From JBAZOJ01 sp041648755 (GTDB lineage Bacteria > Planctomycetota > B143-G9), in the NCBI GenBank assembly GCA_041648755.1, contig JBAZOJ010000108.1, positions 1 through 11,634 of the forward strand: a DNA stretch of 11,634 nucleotides. Reading direction: 5' to 3'. The notes under the pieces are model-generated. The model did no database searches. It saw only the letters and a list, made by a program, of their open reading frames with translations, and was not told where the DNA came from. The position numbers and the translations under genes are program-made. Below are positions 1-7,030 of this stretch, piece after piece. Positions within the stretch are counted from its first letter, which is position 1; every line of letters starts with the position of its first letter.

Positions 1-134
1 CCCAGCGTTTCGGAAAAATGGTCTGCTCCCGGCAACGGGGCAAGATCGAATAGCAGAATGCGCGGATCTACGAGCTTGACCACATCCCTGTTTCGAGGCA
101 TACTTGACAAACGACTACATAGCAGGGTATGAGC
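1..134 (-). pseudogene. Out-of-frame continuation of the LRR gene, running off the left edge
   Basis: On the minus strand, the frame one base over from the 115-1470 CDS reads IAHTLLC, then RLSSMPRNRDVVKLV, DPRILLFDLAPLPG and HFSETL, with no stop to the window edge. The intact paralog at the matching point reads SISCLSSLRKIRKIT, then ADPDLSPLGMVKSLESL. The pattern of leucines, DP and PLG lines up, so the LRR gene once continued here. The frame slip lies near 115-135. The gene is either a true frameshift pseudogene or carries an assembly indel. What lies beyond base 1 is unknown. Confidence 0.7.
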
Positions 135-1470
135 AATGCAGTTCCAGATGTTCAAGTGAAGTGAATGATGCCAGTCGTTCAAGATGCAGGACTTTCCAGA
201 AGTCCGTGCCGATATTCATCTGGGTGATTCTGGCGGCGATCGGATCGAGAGTAACCAAGTCAAAGGAGCCGCCCATCTCTATCACTTCTTCATCATCGCC
301 CGGTGCTTTCCCGCTTGCCACCAGCGAAAAATAACGAAGACCGGTCAGCGCTGCGAGAGGAGAGAAATTGCAGTCGCCCTTTTGATTGAGCCGAAGGCAC
401 TCGAGTTTCTTGAGGTCAGAAAATGGGGTCAGGTCAGATGCGCTCGATGAAAGCCACAAGTACTTCAGTTCCCTCAGGGAGGACAGCAATGGCATGTTGG
501 AGGAGTCGAAGTCGTACCTGAGCGAAACCAGAGAAGGCAGCGATGCCAGGGCCGTGAAGAAGGCGTCGGACTTTTCGCCTTTCCCACGCCTTCCGCTGCA
601 GACGACGGCCTTCAGGGCACGGTATTTCGGCAACCACTCTGCGGAATTGGTCTCATATGGAAGCTCTATTGTCTCCAATGCACTTTCAGCACCGGTGATT
701 TTGGTTAGATAAGCGAAAGCACCACCACGCAGCAGGATCTTCAGGGCGGGCGGCAACAGCAATTCCTTGGCGTACCCACCGTTCGTACTGCGAAGATCGC
801 GGTCTACGCTGAGAACACTGCACGACGAAAACATCCGAAGGTCCAGGACGTCGCCGGACTCAAAGTCATCCAGGAACAGGCCGACCGGGTCAAGCGGGGC
901 AAGCGCATCGGGCCGCAACGGACGGGATTCAGCACCGCATCGGACCACGATCCGCTTCTTAGGCAGCTTGGCCAGCAGAGCGGCGAAATCTGTGGGTGGA
1001 GCCCCCTGCACTTCGATGTAGCGGACACCGGTAAGATCCTCACTCGTGGCATTTCTCAGCCAGCCCCACGCAGAGGGAGTGTCCAGTAGTAATGCGAAGA
1101 CCTTCCCATTCAGATAGCCCTTGTGGTCGCGATAATCGAATTCCGCCTTCGCGCCGCAGTCCTCCCAGATCAAGACGACATGAGGCCATAGCCACGGGAT
1201 ATCGACCAATTCGTTCTCGTCGGTGACGGCGACAATATCACCCGGCTTGGGAGTGAGGTAACTTGGCGCATAGACGCTGACAAACGGCCCGCCCTCTGAG
1301 TAGCGGATCATGTCTTCCGGGCTCCCCTGTAGAAGCACCAGTTGCGCGCCGGTTATCGCAAGACCTTCGGCGCACGCAGCGTTCGGTGCGAGAGGTATCT
1401 CTGCGATTGCGGCCGCGAGAAGAACTACGTACAGGAAGATCGCGCAATTCGCGAACTTGAATGCTCTCAT
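115..1470 (-). CDS. Exported leucine-rich-repeat protein, paralog of the adjacent LRR gene; ends early through a frameshift
   Basis: The product is about 451 residues. An N-terminal signal peptide (hydrophobic IFLYVVLLAAAIAEI, small residues before AEG) points to export. The next roughly 190 residues form a domain I do not recognise but which is clearly shared with the neighbouring 821-aa protein: ITGAQL near the start, the W-WP-V--WED pattern, RDH-GYLN, and RIVVRC near its end. LRR units follow (LVSLRYDF, LRELKYLWLSS, LKKLECLRL, LTGLRYFSL, FTSLEHLELH). I chose the ATG at 1470 because AAGGGG lies 6 bases upstream; ATG 1473 and TTG 1476 are closer and less likely. The gap from the upstream LRR stop (1528) is about 55 bp, so co-transcription is likely. 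The protein is roughly half the length of its paralog because the frame breaks at the stop (115-117); see 1-134. Role inferred only: a surface or periplasmic binding scaffold. Confidence 0.8.
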   Translation of the reverse strand: MRAFKFANCAIFLYVVLLAAAIAEIPLAPNAACAEGLAITGAQLVLLQGSPEDMIRYSEGGPFVSVYAPSYLTPKPGDIVAVTDENELVDIPWLWPHVVLIWEDCGAKAEFDYRDHKGYLNGKVFALLLDTPSAWGWLRNATSEDLTGVRYIEVQGAPPTDFAALLAKLPKKRIVVRCGAESRPLRPDALAPLDPVGLFLDDFESGDVLDLRMFSSCSVLSVDRDLRSTNGGYAKELLLPPALKILLRGGAFAYLTKITGAESALETIELPYETNSAEWLPKYRALKAVVCSGRRGKGEKSDAFFTALASLPSLVSLRYDFDSSNMPLLSSLRELKYLWLSSSASDLTPFSDLKKLECLRLNQKGDCNFSPLAALTGLRYFSLVASGKAPGDDEEVIEMGGSFDLVTLDPIAARITQMNIGTDFWKVLHLERLASFTSLEHLELHCSYPAM

Positions 1471-1527
1471 CATCAACCCCTTATCTACAAAAAACCAAGT
1501 GCGTCACGCCGTTGCTCAACGAAGCCC

Positions 1528-3993
1528 CTACTTCTTCCCGGTAATCCTACACCCGGGCAATGCCTTTTCAAGCACGGCGATATTCTCCTTCGTGGCAAAT
1601 GCGCAGCCACCGATATGGAGCGACTTCAAACCGGTCAACTCCGTCAACGGGGCGACATCCTTCACGGATTCGCCACCATCCAGCAACAGGGCCTCCAATG
1701 TAACCAGAGATGATAGTGGCGTGAGATCGGTGATCTTTTTGCCCAGAGAGAGCCGAAGTACGGAGATACTGCGCCAAGTCTCGATGCCATCGAGCGACCT
1801 CAGGCTCTTCGCGCCGGACATCTCCACATTGACCAGAGGGGCCTCCGGCGAAGCCACAGGCACTCGTTGCAGCATAAGAGCATCGGAAAGCCCCAAGAAC
1901 CTCAGGTCTTTCAGCGCTTCCATACCTGCAAGGCTTGTTCCCGTGAAACTGATGATGCACAGAGACTCGATAGCCGACATAGTGGCAAGGCCCGCTGTAT
2001 CCACCAGCCCCTTGCATTCGTTCACGAAGAGTTCCTTGAGCTGAGGGAGACTGCATTGGGGGCCAGGGAGAGCCCTGATGCCAGGGCACTTATCAATAAC
2101 AAGGACTTCGAGTTTGCGTGCTGTCCCGATGAAGGACAGGTCCGATATTTTGAGGCAAGACCTCAACGATAGGGCGCGAAGACTGCCAGGGAGGCTGATA
2201 CCGGCGTCAGCTTCAAGCAGATTGTTGTAGCTCAGATCGAGATATCTCAGGTTATTCAAGCCTCCAAGAGCAGACAGGTCCCTGACTCGGGAATACCGCA
2301 TTTCGAATCCTCTCAGCGCTGTCAGAGAGCTGACGAAATCGATCGAGCTTACATTCCTGATCTTCAGGGCGAGGAAGCGGAGGTTCTCCAGCTTGGCGAG
2401 GGGGCTGCAGTCGGGGACTTTCGCTTCTCCTTCCTCTTCATCCTGACCGGGTGCCGCGATAAGTCTGAGGACGATCAGGGATTTCATGTCCGCCAGAGGA
2501 GCGAGGTCCAGCGAGGCAAATGCGATAATCGAAAGCTCCGTCAAGGCACTGCAGCCGCGCAAGCCGGAGAGGTCCAGCGGGCCGTCTGAAACAAGGCCCA
2601 ACGATTCCAGGGATTTCACCATGCCCAGGGGAGACAGATCCGGATCAGCGACCATCAGCCCCGTGATCTTCCGTATCTTCCGCAACGAGGACAGACAAGA
2701 GATGGAAACTGCCTGTTCGGTATCGCAGTTGAACACGAGTTCCTCGAGCGAAGCCAGTGCGTTCAGGGCTTCCGTATGCTCAAGCAAAAGGGCACCCTCA
2801 AAGCCCAACAGAGTCAACTTCCCTGCAATTGGAGCGAGGGAAACCAGATCCATAACCACCGGATCCTCGTCCTCCTCCTTGCTTTTGACTTCGATGGTTA
2901 CCGCCAGGTACTTCAGCTTGGTCAAGTCCGAAAGAGCAGAGAAATCGCACTCCGGGCATTCGATGATTTTTGCGCACTCCAAGTCCCTTAGGGCGTCCAG
3001 GGGCGTCAGGTCCTTGACTCCCGACTCAAGCCATAATGCTCGGAGACCGGGCATGGAAGAAAGGAAAGAGATGCTCCATTCGGCAGACTCAATGTCCAGG
3101 GAGATCAACTTGGGCAGCTTCACCACGCTGTCCGCAAAATCGAGAAAAGCTGCTTTCTGCGGAAAACCCAGCGCCGTAATGTCTTTCAAGGCCTTGTAGT
3201 TGACAAGCCACTCGGAATATCCGGATACACCCGAAAAACAGGCGGTCACAAGGGATTCTTCAGCTCCGCGGACCTCCTTAAGTAGATTGTGGCCGTCTTT
3301 GACTTCCAGCGTCTTCAATGCAGGAGGAAGCTCAACGTTCACATCGGCATACAGGTCCAGGGAAAGGTACGCGCAGGACTTGAAGCCGCTGAGATTCAAC
3401 CGTTCACTGATTTCCCTCCCGGCAGGAATCAGGCCGATCGGGTCAAGAGCCGCGAGTGCTTCGAGAGGGAGCCCCAATAACTCTTCAGTGCAGCGGACCA
3501 CAATTCTCCCCCGTGGCAGCCGCGCCAGAAATGACGGGAACCCGGCGGGAGGCGCCCCGCTGAACTCGATGTACCGAATGCCTGAAAGCTCATTTTCCGT
3601 TGCCTTCTCCAGCCACTTCCAGGCCGAAGAAGAACTCAGAATGAGTGCAAATGCCCTGTCGTTCAGATAACCGATATGATCACGAAAATCGAGCTCTGCC
3701 TTCGGTCCGCTATCCTCCCAGAAGAAGATCACATCAGGCCAGTAAGGAGGCGCCGTTACGATCGGGCACTCATCAAGGACTTTCACCAGGTCGCCCGCCT
3801 TGGGAGCTTTGTAGTCTCCGCCAGAGAATCGCATCATATCCTCCAGCCCTCCTGTCACAAGCGCGAGCTGCGCCCCTGCGATCGTTATCTCCTCTGCGTT
3901 CGCGACATTAGTCGCGCAGAAGGCTACCATGGCGGCCGCGAGGAAGAACCCGCAAAAGGCTAAGGATAATCTGGCGAAGCTTCGCATCTTCAT
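1528..3993 (-). CDS. Exported leucine-rich-repeat protein, 821 aa
   Basis: A signal peptide covers residues 1 to about 33 (LAFCGFFLAAAMVAF, then NVANA before EE). A roughly 200-residue unrecognised domain follows, shared with the downstream paralog (ITIAGAQL, PPYWPDVIFFWED, RDHIGYLN, GRIVVRC). From about residue 230 to the end there are many irregular LRR units of 21-25 residues, such as LSSLRKIRKITGLMV, LNNLRYLDLSYNNL, LPQLKELFVNEC and LTGLKSLHIGGC. The tail IAVLEKALPGCRIT resembles the ends of secreted LRR proteins common in planctomycete-type genomes. ATG 3993 is supported by AAGGGG five bases upstream; ATG 3987 is possible. No catalytic motif or membrane anchor is seen after the signal peptide, so a periplasmic or surface binding scaffold is likely. 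Two short pieces of this gene recur at 5534-5598. Confidence 0.9.
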   Translation of the reverse strand: MKMRSFARLSLAFCGFFLAAAMVAFCATNVANAEEITIAGAQLALVTGGLEDMMRFSGGDYKAPKAGDLVKVLDECPIVTAPPYWPDVIFFWEDSGPKAELDFRDHIGYLNDRAFALILSSSSAWKWLEKATENELSGIRYIEFSGAPPAGFPSFLARLPRGRIVVRCTEELLGLPLEALAALDPIGLIPAGREISERLNLSGFKSCAYLSLDLYADVNVELPPALKTLEVKDGHNLLKEVRGAEESLVTACFSGVSGYSEWLVNYKALKDITALGFPQKAAFLDFADSVVKLPKLISLDIESAEWSISFLSSMPGLRALWLESGVKDLTPLDALRDLECAKIIECPECDFSALSDLTKLKYLAVTIEVKSKEEDEDPVVMDLVSLAPIAGKLTLLGFEGALLLEHTEALNALASLEELVFNCDTEQAVSISCLSSLRKIRKITGLMVADPDLSPLGMVKSLESLGLVSDGPLDLSGLRGCSALTELSIIAFASLDLAPLADMKSLIVLRLIAAPGQDEEEGEAKVPDCSPLAKLENLRFLALKIRNVSSIDFVSSLTALRGFEMRYSRVRDLSALGGLNNLRYLDLSYNNLLEADAGISLPGSLRALSLRSCLKISDLSFIGTARKLEVLVIDKCPGIRALPGPQCSLPQLKELFVNECKGLVDTAGLATMSAIESLCIISFTGTSLAGMEALKDLRFLGLSDALMLQRVPVASPEAPLVNVEMSGAKSLRSLDGIETWRSISVLRLSLGKKITDLTPLSSLVTLEALLLDGGESVKDVAPLTELTGLKSLHIGGCAFATKENIAVLEKALPGCRITGKK

Positions 3994-4074
3994 ATCGTCC
4001 CCTTGTTCACCTACTCAATATGATACAACACGCTCCTCTAAAAAGAAAGCCCGTGGCTTACCACCCCAACGTAT

Positions 4075-4084
4075 CACAATTGTG
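4075..4084. promoter_or_regulatory. 10-bp perfect palindrome upstream of the 821-aa LRR gene
   Basis: CACAATTGTG is a perfect inverted repeat about 80 bp upstream of the LRR start, inside the 209-bp gap 3994-4202. It could be half-sites for a dimeric regulator, but a 10-bp palindrome can arise by chance and no good -35/-10 pair was found beside it. Apart from this, the gap shows only a weak TATCAT near 4018-4023 and no terminator hairpin with a T-tract. Confidence 0.25.
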
Positions 4085-4202
4085 GGTCAACGCAATGCTA
4101 CCGAAGTGTGCTGGACGCTCCCATCTGGTGGCTTAGGGCAACTCCTATTGTTTCGCATCAAGGGAGCAGAGATCGTTCCTGCTGGCCTGGCCCAAAAGTA
4201 CT

Positions 4203-5384
4203 TCACTTGTCATAGTCCACCAATACTTCGTAAACCGCTGTTGACCCGCCTGCGGTCTTGTCAGCCTGCCAGAATGCCGCAATTCCCCGTGCCTCCGAGT
4301 TCCTCAAAGGCACTTGGCTGCCCTCAGGCAGCGGATTTGACAAGATCACTGAGTACCTCTTGAGCCCCTGCGGGGCATCGCGGATGGCGACATGGGGGCC
4401 GAAGAACACTATGCTGGAGTCAAGAACACACGCCATGCCTCTTTGAAAGACGAATCCGAACGTCCCTTCCTTTCGGTTGATATCGTACTTGAAGATCATG
4501 TCGTCACACAAGACGCCATCTTCTCCGTACTTCAGGCGGAAAGTGCAGAAGCTGTCGGCCCCCTTGCAAAGGATATCACCAAGGATGCAGTCATTTGTAC
4601 TAAGGCCGTTGACCACCGAGCCCCCCGCTATGCTCAGTTCATCAACATGGCCAGAGCGCAAAACAAAAAAAAGCCGACCCTCGGTCACAACCGGCATCGC
4701 CCAAAACAACTCGTTCTCCGGTTCCCAAGACACAGACCACTTTCCCTTTCCGTCCGACAAGCTCAGGCAACAGACGTTCACCTGGACGTCTCCGCGTCGG
4801 CCAGATATCCAATCTAGAAGAGACCGGGCTTCGCGGCACCAGGACAAGTAGACGTCGTTTCCCGCAAAGTCTGCCCGAGTAGCCCACATTCCCCGGCTGT
4901 TGGTATTCACGCTCCAATCTTCGGCACCGTCCCTGATTGACAACGCTTGAATCTTGCGGTTGGCGAAGACAAGGATCTTTTCTGAGTTGGCTGCAATTGG
5001 ATACTCCAATTCCTTCTCGGAAAGAGCCCTGCTCCAGCGGATAGCACCTTTGGTCAGATCCACGCAGTACAAATGTGACCTGGAGCAGTACAGAAAGAGG
5101 TCTTCGGCAAACTGCGCGAAATCCGCCTTACCGTTTCTTAGCGGGGTAACCTCAACGGATCCAATTTTGCCCCAATCCTCAGCCATCGGCCAGATGAGGC
5201 TTTCTCCGGCGACGCACACCACCCGCCAGCCCTGCCGTGCGATAGGCACGGCGGCTTGCGCGTTCTGCACCGAACCAAGGAGCCTGAGTTGCACTTTGGC
5301 CACCGGCCGAACATCCTCGGCCCCTGCCAAACCCGAGGCGGTTAGACAAAGGAATAAAAGGGCAAGCAGTACACGCGCACCCAT
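4203..5384 (-). CDS. Exported PQQ-like beta-propeller repeat protein
   Basis: The product is 393 aa. A signal peptide covers residues 1 to about 22 (VLLALLFLCLTASGLAGA), then a linker EDVRPVAKVQLRLLG. The body has PQQ-like propeller strands of the kind 'x-V-D/S-x-x-x-G-x-x-x-W': LYCVDLTKGAIRWSRAL (105-121), IQALSIRDGAEDWSV (145-159) and VCCLSLSDGKGKWSVSW (204-220), with weaker blades to about residue 340. Such folds usually serve as binding platforms, and many do not bind PQQ; I see no catalytic site. The start is firm: AGGAGGG at 5392-5398 lies 7 bases before the ATG. Upstream sequence, RBS, signal peptide and linker are duplicated in the WG-repeat gene, where the body is unrelated. The propeller assignment is good; ligand and role are unknown. 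Confidence 0.85.
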   Translation of the reverse strand: MGARVLLALLFLCLTASGLAGAEDVRPVAKVQLRLLGSVQNAQAAVPIARQGWRVVCVAGESLIWPMAEDWGKIGSVEVTPLRNGKADFAQFAEDLFLYCSRSHLYCVDLTKGAIRWSRALSEKELEYPIAANSEKILVFANRKIQALSIRDGAEDWSVNTNSRGMWATRADFAGNDVYLSWCREARSLLDWISGRRGDVQVNVCCLSLSDGKGKWSVSWEPENELFWAMPVVTEGRLFFVLRSGHVDELSIAGGSVVNGLSTNDCILGDILCKGADSFCTFRLKYGEDGVLCDDMIFKYDINRKEGTFGFVFQRGMACVLDSSIVFFGPHVAIRDAPQGLKRYSVILSNPLPEGSQVPLRNSEARGIAAFWQADKTAGGSTAVYEVLVDYDK

Positions 5385-5430
5385 CGTCGTACCCTCCTAC
5401 CAGTCGTTGAACATGTCAGTATACCACGCC
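5274..5430 (-). repeat. Promoter/secretion leader cassette, copy 1 (PQQ-like gene)
   Basis: This stretch aligns with 6662-6819 at a constant offset of 1388 bases and without gaps from 5281 to 5401, about 83% identical by eye. It holds the -10 element, the 5' leader with RBS, the signal peptide and the linker ending LRLLG. Similarity stops on one side at the end of LRLLG and on the other at about 5430. The copy is intact here, with a good RBS and ATG. Confidence 0.85.
5418..5423 (-). promoter_or_regulatory. Candidate extended -10 promoter of the PQQ-like gene
   Basis: On the minus strand, TGG precedes TATACT: an extended -10 (TGn) with 5 of 6 bases of TATAAT. No convincing -35 lies 16-18 bases upstream, which extended -10 promoters can tolerate. 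The predicted start near 5411 gives a leader of roughly 27 bases carrying the AGGAGGG RBS. The hexamer is conserved in the second cassette copy. Confidence 0.5.
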
Positions 5431-5641
5431 CCGCTTCTACCGTTTTCCAGCCACCGGCAGTTGAAGGGAGTCCACGGTTCATACCAACAGTGCAAAACCC
5501 AGTCTCCAGCCGGTCCAATGCATGGGCAGTTCGCGTGAAACTGATGATGCACAGGGAGATCAACTTGGGCAGCTTCACCACGCTGTCTGCAAAATCGATA
5601 CAAGCCGTCACCGAGATAGGCGTTCCTCGGCAAAGGCGCCA
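5431..5641. other. Gap between PQQ-like and WG-repeat genes
   Basis: About 210 bp without an intact gene. It contains the LRR-derived fragment at 5534-5598. On the minus strand one frame reads a tryptophan-rich stretch (WTPFNCRWLENGRSG, WYTDMFNDW) ending at a stop at 5397-5399. This could be the tail of a lost gene, but I cannot show it. No terminator was recognised. Confidence 0.4.
5534..5598 (-). pseudogene. LRR gene fragment, stitched from two parts of the 821-aa LRR gene
   Basis: Bases 5552-5598 match 3097-3143 at 46 of 47 positions, and 5534-5554 match 1942-1962 at all 21, counted by eye. The two pieces meet at a shared CAG. The parent segments are 1137 bp (379 codons) apart, so the join keeps frame and reads IDFADSVVKLPKLISL then CIISFT. 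It has no start or gene context of its own and is best seen as a scrap of the nearby gene. Confidence 0.8.
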
Positions 5642-6760
5642 TCAGTACACATTCGTCCTTTCCGGATCCGTGAAAGGTTTCGCACTGGAGTACTTGGGCT
5701 CGATCACCCATCTCCCTTTGAGATCAAGGTACCCCCATTTTCGAGTCTCATTGTCCTGAACAGCCCACAGGCCTAGCGTGTACTCCGCGACGCTCCACCA
5801 CTTGTAGTCGAGGACGACTTTTCCATCTTTGTCGATCAACCCAAATTTGCATGGGCCCTCTGCGTCCCAATAGCCGACCGGGCAATAGCCGTCATGGAAT
5901 CCCATGGCCAGCAGACTTCCTGGCTTCAGGATCTGTTGCCCATTCTCGTCATAGAAAACCACGGGCTCCCCTTCCTTATAGGCAACGCACAAACCCTCGC
6001 TGAAAACAGATACCCAGTCATAGACGCAGGGGACCACTTCTTTGCCATCCCAGCCTATGTACCCTACGCCGACACCGCGTCGGACGTTGATCAGAGAACC
6101 ACTGCAGGAAAACACCGAGGTCTCATCCAGAATCGTCCCAATAGTGTTGCCCTCAGGGCTTATCACGGTGAATGCGTTATCCCCTTTCCGCCTCACGACC
6201 GCTCTCCCCTCAAGAAAGTCGCTGGCTTGATCGAAATGGCACCCGAACGCGTTTTTCCCTGCCTTGTCGATGTAATAGGGCCCCGCTTCTTGATCGTGCA
6301 CCAGAAACAGCCCGGAGGAAAACCCGACGAAGTTCCCGAACATGGATAGCCCCACGTCAACTGATGCTGCTGGCCTTGTGATCGGGATACGGACCGCACC
6401 GCTAGTATCAATAAAGCCGAAGTACGGCCCTTTCTGGACAAGGGCTAGGCCCTCGGAAAACGGGTATGCCCTAGAATATGTCGGTGGAATGACAAACGCC
6501 CCCGACCTGTCAATGAAGCCTGTGCCAACCCCACGCATGCTTGCAGGAGCCAACAATCTGGATGGAATCTTGTTCGTACCGGGCAAGCCTCCGGTTCCCG
6601 ACTCAGAATCCAGGAAATAAATCAATACCACGACACCACAGACTATCAGTGCCACCGCGACTCCGAGAAGCCTCAGATGCACTTTCGCCACCGGCCGAAT
6701 ATCCTCGCCCGCTGCCAAACCCGAGGCGGATAGACAAAGCAAGAGAAGGGCAAGCAGCAC
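5642..6760 (-). CDS. WG-repeat protein with grafted signal peptide; start probably damaged
   Basis: The product is 372 aa from GTG 6760. WG-type repeats run from about residue 78 to the end: GFIDRSGAFVIPPTYSRAYPF-EGLALV, FGFIDTSGAVRIP, GYIGWDGKEVVPCVYDWVSVF-EGL, FGLIDKDGKVVL and WGYLDLKGRWVIEPKYSSAKPF. WG repeats are structural and common in exported bacterial proteins; no enzyme motif is seen. The N-terminus is a hydrophobic leader (LLALLLLCLSASGLA) plus IRPVAKVHLRLLG, both nearly copied from the PQQ-like gene, and is followed directly by a second hydrophobic segment (VAVALIVCGVVVLIYFL, 34-50). The ancestral ATG (6772) is followed after two codons by TGA (6763-6761), and the RBS has decayed. 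Translation would have to begin at GTG 6760 or at GTG 6682, which has GGTGG upstream and would give a simple signal anchor. The gene may be weakly expressed or decaying. Confidence 0.75.
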   Translation of the reverse strand: MLLALLLLCLSASGLAAGEDIRPVAKVHLRLLGVAVALIVCGVVVLIYFLDSESGTGGLPGTNKIPSRLLAPASMRGVGTGFIDRSGAFVIPPTYSRAYPFSEGLALVQKGPYFGFIDTSGAVRIPITRPAASVDVGLSMFGNFVGFSSGLFLVHDQEAGPYYIDKAGKNAFGCHFDQASDFLEGRAVVRRKGDNAFTVISPEGNTIGTILDETSVFSCSGSLINVRRGVGVGYIGWDGKEVVPCVYDWVSVFSEGLCVAYKEGEPVVFYDENGQQILKPGSLLAMGFHDGYCPVGYWDAEGPCKFGLIDKDGKVVLDYKWWSVAEYTLGLWAVQDNETRKWGYLDLKGRWVIEPKYSSAKPFTDPERTNVY

Positions 6761-6819
6761 TCACGCATTCATAGTCATTCCGTTCTGCCAGACGTTGAAC
6801 ATCACCAGTATATCACGGC
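6662..6819 (-). repeat. Promoter/secretion leader cassette, copy 2 (WG-repeat gene)
   Basis: This is the second copy of the 5274-5430 cassette. The TATACT -10 element and the signal-peptide/linker reading are conserved. The AGGAGGG RBS has become AGAACGG, the start codons read ATG-AAT-GCG-TGA, and one base is inserted near 6803. It is joined to a WG-repeat body rather than a propeller. Confidence 0.85.
6807..6812 (-). promoter_or_regulatory. Candidate extended -10 of the WG-repeat gene
   Basis: TGA precedes TATACT on the minus strand, matching the element in the other cassette copy. GTAACA, a 4-of-6 match to the -35 consensus, lies 15 bases upstream, a short spacing. Conservation of the hexamer in both copies is the main support. 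Confidence 0.4.
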
Positions 6820-7030
6820 AACTCCGTTGTTACGATGATTCCGGAATATCAGGTAGACTACACACTTTTCATGCTCGCCATGCCGCCTACACCCGTGGAA
6901 AATGCTGCCTGCAAGGACTTCTCCGCGAACATTGCGAACATTGCAAAACACGGCTTCAAGTTTGCTCACTGTTTTCAATTCGAACACAGAATGCAGCACC
7001 GCACAGTGCAAGCATGCAGCACGAACGGCC
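6820..7030. other. Gap between the FHA gene and the WG-repeat gene
   Basis: No gene was recognised. A short direct repeat, GCGAACATT twice in tandem followed by a decayed third unit, lies at about 6925-6950; it resembles the short phased repeats of the right-hand blocks. GC-rich partial palindromes near 6995-7020 have no T-tract, so no classical terminator is claimed. The short reading frames here look like chance. Confidence 0.4.

Noticed and set aside
1310..3670. Plus-strand frames opposite the LRR genes
   Set aside because: Antisense shadows of leucine-rich coding sequence with no independent features.
3994..4202. Weak TTTCTT/TATCAT promoter for the LRR genes
   Set aside because: The -35 matches at only two positions; not better than chance.
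5397..5533. Tryptophan-rich reading ending in MFNDW before the PQQ-like gene
   Set aside because: It overlaps the promoter and RBS; the other cassette copy has an indel there, so no coding constraint is visible and no start is found.
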